A stretch of 64,000 nt of DNA from an uncultured Rhizobiaceae group bacterium (GTDB lineage Bacteria > Pseudomonadota > Alphaproteobacteria > Rhizobiales > Rhizobiaceae): positions 1 through 64,000 of the forward strand of contig CALHCF010000012.1 in assembly GCA_937930635.1 (NCBI GenBank), read 5' to 3'. A program made the translations under genes and the position numbers. Below the pieces are notes generated by a model. The model was not told where the DNA came from, made no database searches, and saw only the letters and a program-made list of their open reading frames with translations. Each line of letters starts with the position of its first letter. Positions within the stretch are counted from its first letter, which is position 1. This document shows positions 34,642 to 43,672 of this stretch, one piece after another.

Positions 34642-35193
34642 GTGGAATGGGAATGTAGCAACCGGAAAACCGAGGGTCGAATCGCCGCAACGGCGATGGT
34701 GGAAGAACAACAGACATTGATTTTCGGCAATGTAAGCAACGATGCGGATTTGGATTTGGCCAGCAATATCGAGAGAATTAAAACCCACGTCAGTCGGGTG
34801 CGCGAATCCGATCAGGGTTTCCCTGCGCGGGGCGCAGTCGCGACTTTCCTGTTCATGGTGATGCCGGTGGACGGACAACTGCACCCTGCCGAGATGGACA
34901 GACTTGTGCGCATCCTCTCCGATGATTTTGATCTTGATGAAGCCGAAACCGTTGAATTGATTGCACACGCACGTGGTCAAAAAACCGACATTAAGGCCAT
35001 GCAGGCCATGGCCGATGTCTTGCGCGCTGATATGCGAAGAGAAGACATCCTGCTGCTCATGTCCCATATGTGGGAGATGGTGTTTGCTGACGGCAAGCTT
35101 CACGAAACCGAAGTGGTTCTGGTCGAGCGTGTGGCGGGCCTGCTCGATATCCCGCAGGAAGATGTCGCAAGGGCGATGACATCATCGGACTAA
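34642..35193 (+). CDS. TerB-like tellurite-resistance domain protein
   Basis: A 183-residue all-helical cytosolic protein. Two copies of the metal-binding helix pattern are visible: VMPVDGQLHPAEMDRLVRIL and VFADGKLHETEVVLVERVA, each with Asp-Gly and a later Glu, as in TerB. An ATG at 34696 would remove 18 poorly conserved residues and is an equally good start. No other ter genes are near, so stress resistance cannot be inferred; single TerB-like proteins are common in alphaproteobacteria. Confidence 0.8.
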   Translation: MEWECSNRKTEGRIAATAMVEEQQTLIFGNVSNDADLDLASNIERIKTHVSRVRESDQGFPARGAVATFLFMVMPVDGQLHPAEMDRLVRILSDDFDLDEAETVELIAHARGQKTDIKAMQAMADVLRADMRREDILLLMSHMWEMVFADGKLHETEVVLVERVAGLLDIPQEDVARAMTSSD

Positions 35194-35218
35194 AAGCCTT
35201 CATCATCACATGAAAACG

Positions 35219-35273
35219 ATATTTTACTTTAGGTTATGAGATAAATATAAAGTAAAATATGAAGTAAAATATC
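35219..35273. repeat. AT-rich perfect inverted repeat with a third copy, between convergent genes
   Basis: ATATTTTACTTTA (35219-35231) and TAAAGTAAAATAT (35248-35260) form a perfect 13-bp stem around a 16-base loop. AAGTAAAATATC (35262-35273) repeats the right arm and runs into the end of the gph gene. It may act as a weak terminator for both sides or as a binding site. Confidence 0.7.
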
Positions 35274-35964
35274 AGGTCTGCTTCTCCTTGGCTGACAGTT
35301 TTTCCACGGCACCGGCCAGCTCACTGAAATGCGAAATGATGATGTCGGGGGCAAGCGTACTCACGGGAACATCGCTATAGCCGAAATCCACGGCGATGAC
35401 GGGAATGCCGCCATTTTTGGCCGCATCAATGTCGTTGATGCTGTCGCCAACCATAATGACCTGACGCGGATTTTTGGCCACCATGCTGGCTGTCTCGATG
35501 ATATGGCGGGGGTCCGGCTTTTTGAAGCCGAACGTATCGCCACCCGTCACGACTGCAAACCGATCGCCATGACCCAACAGGCCAATCAGTTTGCGGGCAA
35601 GGTGTTCATATTTGTTGGTGCAGATCGCAAAGGTCCACCCCAGCGAATCCAGATGATCGAGCGCATCCATCACACCGTCAAACCAGACGGTTTCATCGGC
35701 GATATGGGCTTCGTAAGTTTCCAGAAAAACAGGCAGAAGCTCCTTCTGGCGCTCTGATGTCAAAGGCCGGTCGTGAAACTGAAAGGCCCGCTCAATCATC
35801 TTCAAGGCACCCTGACCAACCACATGCCCCACATCTGCCCGTGAAATGGGAGGGACATCGTCGTGAGCGATGGTCCGGTTAAGCGCCGGCACAAGGTCCC
35901 GGTTGCTGTCAACCAGGGTGCCGTCAAGGTCAAAGATCAGGACACGGTCATTGTTGGCATTCAT
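35272..35964 (-). CDS. gph: Phosphoglycolate phosphatase (HAD family)
   Basis: A 230-residue HAD hydrolase with VLIFDLDGTLVDSNRDL at the N-terminus (nucleophile Asp in DLDGT), ICTNKYEHLARKLI, KPDPRHI and MVGDSINDIDAAKNGG. This is the layout of phosphoglycolate phosphatase, which removes the 2-phosphoglycolate formed in DNA repair. A related HAD substrate is possible. It is divergent from rpiA. Confidence 0.87.
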   Translation of the reverse strand: MNANNDRVLIFDLDGTLVDSNRDLVPALNRTIAHDDVPPISRADVGHVVGQGALKMIERAFQFHDRPLTSERQKELLPVFLETYEAHIADETVWFDGVMDALDHLDSLGWTFAICTNKYEHLARKLIGLLGHGDRFAVVTGGDTFGFKKPDPRHIIETASMVAKNPRQVIMVGDSINDIDAAKNGGIPVIAVDFGYSDVPVSTLAPDIIISHFSELAGAVEKLSAKEKQT

Positions 35965-36116
35965 GATTCGATCCGGTTTGCTCTTTCATAAGCTTCAGAT
36001 GCGCCTTTGCCCTGATTTTTGTGGTTGATCAATGTTCATTGCGGCGGTGGTGCACTGGCGATGGCGCAGGTGTCGTGATACCGGCAATACAGGGCGTGTA
36101 AAAACGGGTTTGACTG

Positions 36117-36815
36117 ATGTCTGAAAATCTCAAGGCGGATGCGGGACGTGCGGCTCTGGAATGGGTGCATGATGGAATGAAACTGGGAATTGGCACCGGC
36201 TCAACGGCTGAAGCCTTCATCGATGCGCTTGCGCCAAAGGTGGCCGGGGGATTGCAGATCGTTGGCGTTCCCACGTCCGAGCGCACACGGGCCCATTGCG
36301 AGAAGCTGGGCGTGCCTCTCACCACACTGGAGGAAACGCCGCATCTGGATCTGACCATTGATGGTGCAGACGAAATCGACCCGGCGCTGAACCTGATCAA
36401 AGGGGGGGGCGGGGCGCTGTTGCGTGAAAAAGTTGTGGCGGCCGCGTCTGATGCCATGGTGGTGATTGCCGACGACAGTAAACTGGTGGAGGCACTTGGT
36501 GCCTTTCCTCTTCCCATTGAGGTCAATGCCTTCGGGCTGGCTGCCACCCGCATTGCGATTGAAGAGGTTGCAATGCAGCATCAGCTGTCCGGTGATCTTG
36601 AATTGAGGAAAGGTGAGGGGAGCGAACCCTATCTGACGGATGGCGGGCATCTCATTATCGATGCATCTTTTAGCCGCATTCTCGAACCAGAAGCGCTTTC
36701 CGTTAATCTGAACTCGATTCCTGGGGTCGTGGAGCATGGACTGTTTACAGGTTTGGCTACACGGGCCATTGTTGCCGGACAGGGCGGCGTCAAAGTGATC
36801 GAATCGTCGAAGTAA
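36117..36815 (+). CDS. rpiA: Ribose-5-phosphate isomerase A
   Basis: A 232-residue enzyme of the pentose phosphate pathway. Diagnostic motifs are [42 protein letters not shown] and [11 protein letters not shown]. The length is typical. It stands upstream of the DUF2059 gene and glutathione reductase in the same direction; together these could form a loose operon, although spacing of about 60 bases allows separate control. Confidence 0.93.
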   Translation: MSENLKADAGRAALEWVHDGMKLGIGTGSTAEAFIDALAPKVAGGLQIVGVPTSERTRAHCEKLGVPLTTLEETPHLDLTIDGADEIDPALNLIKGGGGALLREKVVAAASDAMVVIADDSKLVEALGAFPLPIEVNAFGLAATRIAIEEVAMQHQLSGDLELRKGEGSEPYLTDGGHLIIDASFSRILEPEALSVNLNSIPGVVEHGLFTGLATRAIVAGQGGVKVIESSK

Positions 36816-36882
36816 AAGCTGGGCCCGATTTCCCGCCGGATCATGGCGGCGAACATCGCAGAATCAATGGAGATTGGTAAAC

Positions 36883-37398
36883 ATGTCATTCAAAACTGCC
36901 AGAATTGCGGTTTTTGGTATCGCAGCGGTTGTTTGTGGAGTGCTCGGTTTGGTGTTTGGGGCATCAGCCGCCTATGCTCAGGAGCCGAGTGCCGCGCATC
37001 TGGAGGCGGCCCGCAAGGCGATCAGCGCCACCAAGGCCACCAAATCGTTTGACGGAATTCTTATTCAGGCTGCTGGAACCTTAAAGAGCCGCCTGACAGC
37101 CGACAGTCCTGATAAGGTCGATCTGATTTCAAACATCGTGGATGAGGAGGCTATCGCTCTCGCCGCCCGTCGCGGAGCGCTGGAAACAGAAGCGGCGCGT
37201 TTGTTTGCAAATACTTTCAGTGAAGCGGAACTGAATGAGGTGGCAGCCTTTTTCTCCTCGGAGGTTGGGGGCAAATATCTGGACTCAACGCCCATTCTGG
37301 CGCGCGAGCTTGGAAAGGCAGCCCGGATCTGGGCCAACGGGGTCAACCGTGATCTTGGTCAAAACGTCGCCAAGAAATTGCAGGCGGCAGGTAATTAA
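36883..37398 (+). CDS. DUF2059 domain exported protein
   Basis: A 171-residue protein with a signal peptide (MSFKTARIAVFGIAAVVCGV, ending AYAQ) and a helical DUF2059 domain: FANTFSEAELNEVAAFFSSEVGGKYLDSTP is the family core. I chose the ATG at 36883, with GGAG ten bases before; a TTG at 36874 is in frame. The protein is probably periplasmic. Family function is unknown. Its place directly before glutathione reductase is often seen in rhizobia. Confidence 0.85.
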   Translation: MSFKTARIAVFGIAAVVCGVLGLVFGASAAYAQEPSAAHLEAARKAISATKATKSFDGILIQAAGTLKSRLTADSPDKVDLISNIVDEEAIALAARRGALETEAARLFANTFSEAELNEVAAFFSSEVGGKYLDSTPILARELGKAARIWANGVNRDLGQNVAKKLQAAGN

Positions 37399-37451
37399 TT
37401 TTCTAACTGTGATCTGCCCTGATAGGGCAGGCCGGGATTGGTGGGCGACCC

Positions 37452-38840
37452 ATGAAATACGACTATGATCTGTTTGTTATCGGTGGCGGTTCCGGCGGTG
37501 TACGCGCAGCGCGCCGAACAGCAGCCCTTGGCAAGCGTGTTGGGGTTGCTGAGGAAAGCCGTTATGGCGGCACATGCGTCATTCGCGGGTGTGTGCCCAA
37601 AAAACTCTATGTCTATGCCTCCACATTTCCTGAGCATTTTGAAGACTCGCAAGGTTACGGCTGGTCGGTCGGCGAAACGAGCTTTGACTGGAACAAGCTG
37701 GTTGCAAACAAGGAAGCCGAAGTAACGCGCCTTGAAGGGGGCTATCGGCAGGGGCTTTTGTCGAGCGGTACAGAAGTGTTCGACACCCGTGCCGAACTTC
37801 GCGGTTCTCATGAAGTCTGGCTCAAGGAAGAAGATCGCATCATTACCGCTGAGCGCATCCTGATTGCTGTCGGCGGCACCCCCTACCGCCAGCCGGAACT
37901 TGAGGGTCATGAATTGGCGATTGTTTCTGATGACGCCTTCAACCTTCCAAAACTGCCAAAGAGCATCATCATTGCTGGCGCGGGTTACATCGCTGTCGAA
38001 TTTGCGGGGATCTTCGCCGGGCTGGGTGTTGAAACATCCATTCTGTACAGAGGGCCTGAAATCCTGCGGGGTTTTGATGACGATGTGCGCACCTTGTTGC
38101 ACGAGGAGTACGAAAAGCGTGGCATCCGCATCATCACGGAGCAGGTTTTTTCAAAACTCGAACGCGGGCAGGGCGATACGGTAAAAGCTCACCTGTCGGG
38201 TGGTGAGGTGATGGAAGTCGATCAGGTTATGCTGGCGCTGGGCCGGGTTCCCTTGACCGGCAGTCTGGGGCTGGACATGGCCGGTGTGGAGACAGACGAG
38301 CGCGGTTACATCAAAGTCAATGAGTATTCCCGCACCAATGTCGAGAACATCTGGGCTGTTGGTGACGTGACGGACCGCGTTCAGCTGACCCCCGTCGCCA
38401 TCCACGAGGCAATGTGTTTCGTGGCAACCGAATATCAGGATGATCCGCAGCGCCCGGACCACGATCTTATTGCCACGGCAGTATTCTCTCATCCCGAAAT
38501 TGGCACTGTGGGTATGAGCGAGGCCGAAGCTGCCGAAGCATTCCCAAAACTCAACGTGTTTCGGGCAAACTTCCGCCCGATGAAATATACACTGGCTGGC
38601 CGCGACAGCCGCATGTTGATGAAGCTCATTGTGGATGCTGAAAGCGACCGCGTGGTGGGCGCTCATGTTCTTGGGCCTGATGCCGGTGAAATGGCGCAGG
38701 TGATGGCGATCTCCATAAAAATGGGAGCAAAAAAGGCCGACTTTGACCGCACCATGGCGCTTCACCCCTCTGCCGGGGAAGAGCTGGTGACCATGTATGA
38801 TCCAACCTACACGGTGGAGAACGGAAAACGCGTCGAGTGA
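37452..38840 (+). CDS. gor: Glutathione-disulfide reductase
   Basis: A 462-residue flavoenzyme that regenerates glutathione with NADPH. The FAD motif VIGGGSGGVRAARRTA is at the N-terminus, and the redox-active disulfide is in GGTCVIRGCVPKKL. The NADPH fold is at SIIIAGAGYIAVEFAGIFAGLG, and the C-terminal MALHPSAGEELVTMYDP carries the catalytic HPxxxE. These distinguish it from lipoamide dehydrogenase. GGTGGG precedes the ATG. Confidence 0.93.
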   Translation: MKYDYDLFVIGGGSGGVRAARRTAALGKRVGVAEESRYGGTCVIRGCVPKKLYVYASTFPEHFEDSQGYGWSVGETSFDWNKLVANKEAEVTRLEGGYRQGLLSSGTEVFDTRAELRGSHEVWLKEEDRIITAERILIAVGGTPYRQPELEGHELAIVSDDAFNLPKLPKSIIIAGAGYIAVEFAGIFAGLGVETSILYRGPEILRGFDDDVRTLLHEEYEKRGIRIITEQVFSKLERGQGDTVKAHLSGGEVMEVDQVMLALGRVPLTGSLGLDMAGVETDERGYIKVNEYSRTNVENIWAVGDVTDRVQLTPVAIHEAMCFVATEYQDDPQRPDHDLIATAVFSHPEIGTVGMSEAEAAEAFPKLNVFRANFRPMKYTLAGRDSRMLMKLIVDAESDRVVGAHVLGPDAGEMAQVMAISIKMGAKKADFDRTMALHPSAGEELVTMYDPTYTVENGKRVE

Positions 38841-38889
38841 TCCAGATGCAGGCAACTCCAGCCCTCGCAAGAGACGAGCGGAGTTGAAC

Positions 38890-39933
38890 TTGAAACTGAA
38901 GATTCCGCAGCAAACCATTCTTCTGTCATCAAAAACACTGTTTGTTGCAGCCATCGGTACGCTCGTTGCCTATGCGCTTTCATTGCCGGTCTTTGTGCTT
39001 ACAGGGCCGGCAATTGCGGTGACGGCCGCGAATCTCCTGGGCGCCCGGCTCGATGTCGCGCCGGTGCTGCGGGATGCAGCTTTTCTTCTGATTGGCGTGG
39101 GTATTGGTGCCAGCATCAATGAAGAAGTCATGGCGTCTTTCTTGCGGTGGCCACCAGCTTTTGTTGCACTTGCGATCATGCTGGTCGCGATCCTGTTTTT
39201 ATGTCGTGCGGTGCTGACCCGGTCCTTTGGATACGACTCTCAGACTGCTGTGCTGGCCTCGACACCGGGCCATCTCAGCACGGTGATTACGCTGGGCACC
39301 GAAATGAAACTCGATGTTGTGCAGATCACGGTCATGCAGGCGGTGAGGCTCTTGTTGCTTACCCTTGCGGTTCCTTCGGTGGCTTTTGCCATGGGCGTTG
39401 ATGTTAATGTCAGCCCGTTGCCCGCCGGTGATCCTATGCTTCTGCCTGAGATCATCGTTACAGTGGTGCTCGCTCTGCTTGTGGGGTTGGCTTTAAAAAA
39501 ACTCAAAACTCCCGCCGCACTGGTGATTGGCGGCCTGCTTGTCTCAGGCGCAGCCCATACCAGCGGGCAAGTGACGGGTGTCATGCCCGATGTTTTGATC
39601 TATCCCTGCTTTGTCGTCATTGGAGCGATTATTGGTGCCCGTTTTGTCGGTGTCACAATTGATGTCCTTAAAAAAGCTCTTGCCGCCGGGGGGCTTACAA
39701 CCGGCATTTCGGTTATGGCTGCAGCGTTGGCGGCGTGGCCGGTAGCGCAATCTCTGGACATGCCTCTTGTCCATGTCCTGATTGCATTCGCCCCCGGTGG
39801 ACTTGAAACCATGATCGCCATGGGCGTGATATTGAACGTCAGTCCCGGCTTTGTCGTCGCCTGCCATGTGGCGCGTCTTGCTATTTTGCTCATCCTGCTG
39901 CCGGTTTTTCTTGGTCGCCGGGAAAAGGCCTGA
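38890..39933 (+). CDS. AbrB family integral membrane protein
   Basis: A 347-residue membrane protein with about ten helices in two repeats, of the family named after E. coli AbrB (often mislabelled ammonia monooxygenase or transcriptional regulator). Conserved segments are LTGPAIAVTAANLLG, TPGHLSTVITLGTEM, GARFVGVTI and FAPGGLETMIAMG. It may regulate or transport, and the function is not established. The start is uncertain: I chose the TTG at 38890 after GAGCGGAG, which puts the first helix at the expected place. A longer frame from 38797 overlaps gor by 44 bases. Confidence 0.78.
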   Translation: MKLKIPQQTILLSSKTLFVAAIGTLVAYALSLPVFVLTGPAIAVTAANLLGARLDVAPVLRDAAFLLIGVGIGASINEEVMASFLRWPPAFVALAIMLVAILFLCRAVLTRSFGYDSQTAVLASTPGHLSTVITLGTEMKLDVVQITVMQAVRLLLLTLAVPSVAFAMGVDVNVSPLPAGDPMLLPEIIVTVVLALLVGLALKKLKTPAALVIGGLLVSGAAHTSGQVTGVMPDVLIYPCFVVIGAIIGARFVGVTIDVLKKALAAGGLTTGISVMAAALAAWPVAQSLDMPLVHVLIAFAPGGLETMIAMGVILNVSPGFVVACHVARLAILLILLPVFLGRREKA

Positions 39934-40084
39934 CGCAGCGAAAAAGGCCTGACCCAGATATGAACGCAAAACAGGCTGGCTTTGTTCTCACAATGAAATG
40001 ACAACCCGAAAATAGCCTTTCCTTTGCCCCATTGGACGGCATTGGATATGATTTCAGTACAATGAAATCACCGGAAACGCTCCT

Positions 40085-40924
40085 ATGACATTGGTACGGC
40101 TCTTTACGCGACTTTCCTTTGCTTCAGCTCTTGCAACGGTTGCGATGGGTTTCGCGCCCTCAACTGTCGTGGCATGCGGACCGGACACTGATTGTATGAT
40201 TGGCGAGCGCACCTATCGCATTCGTATGCCGCAGGGGCATGACGGAAAAAGCAAAGTGGGGGCGATCATCTTCAACCACGGCTATCGCGGCACTGCGGCC
40301 GGGTTGATGAAAAACAAGAACCTGTCGCGTGCCATCTCCAGGATGGGGCTTGCCTTTGTTGCTCCCAAATCCGCCCGCGAGGACTGGGATATTCCCAATG
40401 CCCCGTCTCCCGGTCCCCGGGTTGAAATCCCGTTCTTTGATAAGCTGAAGCAGGACCTTGTTGATCAACACGGCATCGATGGCAATCGCCTTATGGTGAG
40501 CGGCTTTTCAGCCGGTGGAATGATGACCTGGAATCTGGCCTGTGAGCGTGGGGGGAACTTCGCGGCTTTCGCGCCAATTGCCGGGACATTCTGGGCACCT
40601 GTTCCTGACAAATGCGAAAGACTGCCCGCCAACATCATCCATATTCATGGCACTTCGGACAGGATTGTTCCGATAGAAGGGCGGGCGATTGCCTCAACAA
40701 GACAGGGAAACGTCAACACGGCGCTGGATCTGGCCGCGAAAGCGGGCGGTTACGGCAATTGGAAGGCGACAAGCGGAGCCGAAGGGTTGGATTGTAAAAT
40801 GCGTGAAGGCGGAGACGGGAAAGTCCTGCAATTATGCCTGCATCCGGGCGGCCACTCCTTTCGTGCTAAATGGCTGGAACGGGCCTGGAAACAGTTTGAG
40901 CAGGCGGGTGCCTTTGGCGGCTGA
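40085..40924 (+). CDS. Secreted alpha/beta hydrolase, polyhydroxybutyrate depolymerase-like
   Basis: A 279-residue exported enzyme. The signal peptide ends near VVACG. The alpha/beta hydrolase core shows the oxyanion segment IIFNHGYRGT, the nucleophile elbow VSGFSAGGMMTW, the acid in IHGTSDRIVP, and the His in HPGGHSFRAKW. This order matches LpqC/PHB depolymerase-type esterases. Cysteines at both ends of the mature protein may form disulfides. The true substrate is unknown. Confidence 0.85.
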   Translation: MTLVRLFTRLSFASALATVAMGFAPSTVVACGPDTDCMIGERTYRIRMPQGHDGKSKVGAIIFNHGYRGTAAGLMKNKNLSRAISRMGLAFVAPKSAREDWDIPNAPSPGPRVEIPFFDKLKQDLVDQHGIDGNRLMVSGFSAGGMMTWNLACERGGNFAAFAPIAGTFWAPVPDKCERLPANIIHIHGTSDRIVPIEGRAIASTRQGNVNTALDLAAKAGGYGNWKATSGAEGLDCKMREGGDGKVLQLCLHPGGHSFRAKWLERAWKQFEQAGAFGG

Positions 40925-40989
40925 TCCTGGGTCAGGTCTTGCTCAGATTTAACTGAGGCCAACAGGGGCGATCATGAGCGAAAACGACG

Positions 40990-41589
40990 ATGAGTAGAAA
41001 TGCCACAATCGCCTATTTTGGCTATGGTTCGCTGGTCAATCTGCGCACTTTGCAAACTCCCTATATATCGGCGCATCCTGCTCGCCTGCACGGGTGGCGG
41101 CGCGAATGGCTGTGTCGTCCCATGGTCGGGGGCAGCTTCGCGCCGATAGAAAACCTTGCCTTCCTGTCGGCCCGGCCTAGCGCCGATTGCGTAATAGACG
41201 GCATGGTTGTGCTTGACCACGCCAGCAGTCTCGCCGCGCTTGATGAACGTGAAGCGCTTTATGAGCGTCTCACGATCGATGCCCGAACCATCGAATACAC
41301 CGATACCATGCCGCCGCCGGATCATGGGCGGCCCATCTATGTCTACAAGGCGCTTGCTCCTGAACCGGCACATCAGGGATCACGGATTTTACGCTCCTAT
41401 CTTGATGCCGTGTTACAGGGGTTTCGGCATCACCATGGCGAAGCGGCCCTGAGGCGTTTTGTCGAAACAACCGATTATGGCGAAACACCGATTCACGAAG
41501 ATCGTGACAAGCCGATTTACCCCAGGCCCGTTTCGCTGGGCGCGGACGAAGCGGCGTTGTTCGACAAATTGCTGCCTGCCATAAGCTGA
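40990..41589 (+). CDS. Gamma-glutamylcyclotransferase-like protein
   Basis: A 199-residue cytosolic protein. It opens [15 protein letters not shown], the YGSL substrate loop of the family. The catalytic Glu lies in [12 protein letters not shown], and YVYKAL follows. Family enzymes release 5-oxoproline from gamma-glutamyl peptides or glutathione. The nearby glutathione reductase makes glutathione turnover a plausible theme but does not prove it. Confidence 0.83.
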   Translation: MSRNATIAYFGYGSLVNLRTLQTPYISAHPARLHGWRREWLCRPMVGGSFAPIENLAFLSARPSADCVIDGMVVLDHASSLAALDEREALYERLTIDARTIEYTDTMPPPDHGRPIYVYKALAPEPAHQGSRILRSYLDAVLQGFRHHHGEAALRRFVETTDYGETPIHEDRDKPIYPRPVSLGADEAALFDKLLPAIS

Positions 41590-41726
41590 GGGCCTGGTGC
41601 CGCGAGACGTTGAATGATCACACTGGTGCCATTTCCCTTGCCAAGATTGCCTTCAACGCCTTAGAACGCAGCCTGTATGGAACCCGGTTGCGTTTTCAGA
41701 CCGGATGGCACAACGCGAGTAAGACA

Positions 41727-43103
41727 ATGGCACAGAAATGGTCACCTGATTCATGGCGCTCTAAACCGGCAGTCCAGATGCCGAATTATCCCGACAAGGC
41801 AATACTGGAAGCAACAGAGGCCCGTCTGGCGACTTTCCCGCCTCTGGTTTTTGCAGGCGAAGCGCGGGCGCTAAAAGATCACCTTGCGCGCGTTTGCGCT
41901 GGAGAGGCTTTCCTTTTGCAGGGGGGCGATTGTGCAGAAAGCTTTGCCGAGCATGAAGCGGACAATATCCGTGATTTTTTTCGTGTTTTCCTGCAAATGT
42001 CGGTAGTGCTGACTTTTGGTGCGTCCAAACCCGTCGTGAAAGTCGGCCGTGTCGCAGGCCAGTTTGCCAAGCCCCGCTCTTCCGACACCGAAACACAGGG
42101 CGACCAGACGCTGCCTTCCTATCGCGGCGATGTGGTCAATGGCATTGAGTTTACGGAAGACGCACGGGTGCCGGATCCGGAGCGCCAGATTATGGCCTAC
42201 CGCCAATCTGCCGCCACGCTGAACCTGCTGCGCGCCTTTGCACAGGGCGGTTATGCCAACCTCAACCACGTTCATAAATGGACGTTGGATTTCGTCAAGA
42301 ATTCTCCGCAGTCGGAAAAATACACCGAACTGGCCCACCGCATTTCCGAGACGCTGGAATTCATGCGCGCCATCGGCATGGACCCGGAAAACAATCCAAA
42401 GCTGCGTGAGACCGACTTTTATACGAGCCACGAAGCCCTGTTGCTGGGCTACGAGCAGGCACTGACCCGCGAAGATTCCATCACCAATGATTGCTATGCC
42501 ACGTCGGGCCACATGATCTGGATTGGAGACAGGACCCGTCAGAGCGACCATGCCCATGTTGAATATTGTCGTGGGGTCAAAAACCCGCTCGGTCTGAAAT
42601 GCGGTCCAACAACCACCGCCGACGGTCTGTTGGAACTCATCGATATTCTGTCACCTGACAATGAGCCGGGTCGGTTGACCCTGATAGCGCGTTTTGGCCA
42701 CGACAAGGTTGGCGAACATCTGCCAGAGCTTGTCCGCGCGATAAAGAAAGAAGGAAAACAGGTCGTCTGGTCGTGCGATCCGATGCACGGCAATACAGTT
42801 TCCGCCGGTGGCTATAAGACCCGCCCCTTCGACCGGGTGATGGGCGAGGTCAATTCCTTCTTCGATATTCATGACGCCGAGGGGACCATTGCCGGTGGTG
42901 TTCATGTCGAAATGACCGGCAAGGACGTGACAGAATGCACGGGAGGTGCGCGGGCCATTTCTGATGATGATCTGGGCAGCCGCTACCATACCCATTGCGA
43001 TCCGCGTCTGAACGCTGATCAGTCTCTTGAACTTGCCTTCCTTATCGCTGACCGGCTGAAAAAGAAGAACGGTATACAAGGTCAGACCGATCAGGCCGCC
43101 TAA
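41727..43103 (+). CDS. aroG: Class II 3-deoxy-7-phosphoheptulonate synthase (DAHP synthase)
   Basis: A 458-residue enzyme committing erythrose 4-phosphate and PEP to the shikimate pathway. It begins [22 protein letters not shown], the usual class II N-terminus, so I chose the ATG at 41727 over an upstream TTG at 41610. Metal and substrate residues lie in [35 protein letters not shown] and [15 protein letters not shown]. Class II enzymes are the plant-like type common in alphaproteobacteria. The 137 bases before the start hold no gene and could contain a regulatory leader, but I could not identify one. Confidence 0.93.
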   Translation: MAQKWSPDSWRSKPAVQMPNYPDKAILEATEARLATFPPLVFAGEARALKDHLARVCAGEAFLLQGGDCAESFAEHEADNIRDFFRVFLQMSVVLTFGASKPVVKVGRVAGQFAKPRSSDTETQGDQTLPSYRGDVVNGIEFTEDARVPDPERQIMAYRQSAATLNLLRAFAQGGYANLNHVHKWTLDFVKNSPQSEKYTELAHRISETLEFMRAIGMDPENNPKLRETDFYTSHEALLLGYEQALTREDSITNDCYATSGHMIWIGDRTRQSDHAHVEYCRGVKNPLGLKCGPTTTADGLLELIDILSPDNEPGRLTLIARFGHDKVGEHLPELVRAIKKEGKQVVWSCDPMHGNTVSAGGYKTRPFDRVMGEVNSFFDIHDAEGTIAGGVHVEMTGKDVTECTGGARAISDDDLGSRYHTHCDPRLNADQSLELAFLIADRLKKKNGIQGQTDQAA

Positions 43104-43144
43104 TTAACGCCAGGCCAAACTTCCAGACGAACGGAACAAGCCCC

Positions 43145-43555
43145 ATGAGCATCGAGTCCAGATCAGGTTCCTGCAACTGCGGCAGGGTGAGCTATCAGGT
43201 CACCGGTCCGATGCGCGAAATTGTAGCCTGCCATTGTGGCCAGTGTCGCAAGCAGTCCGGCCTGTACTATGCGGCAACCAATGCCGCCGATTCAGATCTG
43301 GTCGTCAATGACAGTGGTAGTCTGAAATGGTACGCGGCATCTGATTTTGCAAAGAGAGGTTTTTGCGGCGAATGCGGGTCAGCGCTGTTTTGGAAAGCCA
43401 ATGACAGTGTCCAAACGTCCATCATTGCCGGGTCGCTGGACGCCGGTTCCGGCCTTAAAATAGAGCGTCACATCTTCTGCGCGGACAAGGGTGATTTTTA
43501 CGAGATCGCTGATGGATTGCCGCAGTTCGACTATACCGACCGCGACGTAACCTAA
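43145..43555 (+). CDS. GFA family (glutathione-dependent formaldehyde-activating-like) protein
   Basis: A 136-residue zinc protein with the pattern GSCNCGRVSY, ACHCGQCRKQSG and FCGECGSALFW, which together give two zinc sites of the GFA fold. The original family member was said to condense formaldehyde with glutathione, but most members have no proven activity. Spacing of about 40 bases after the DAHP synthase suggests possible cotranscription. Confidence 0.87.
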   Translation: MSIESRSGSCNCGRVSYQVTGPMREIVACHCGQCRKQSGLYYAATNAADSDLVVNDSGSLKWYAASDFAKRGFCGECGSALFWKANDSVQTSIIAGSLDAGSGLKIERHIFCADKGDFYEIADGLPQFDYTDRDVT

Positions 43556-43672
43556 CGCTTTGCGAGCGCCTAAAACCGACACACCATGGGTCCCTGTCTG
43601 CAACTGGCAACAGGGTGTGCTGCTCCAATCATTTGCGTCCAGAAGCTTTGCTGATATTTCTTGGCGGTACAT

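Noticed and set aside
34642-35193. TerB gene as evidence of a tellurite-resistance or phage-defence ter cluster
   Set aside because: No other ter genes are adjacent; the neighbours are housekeeping genes.
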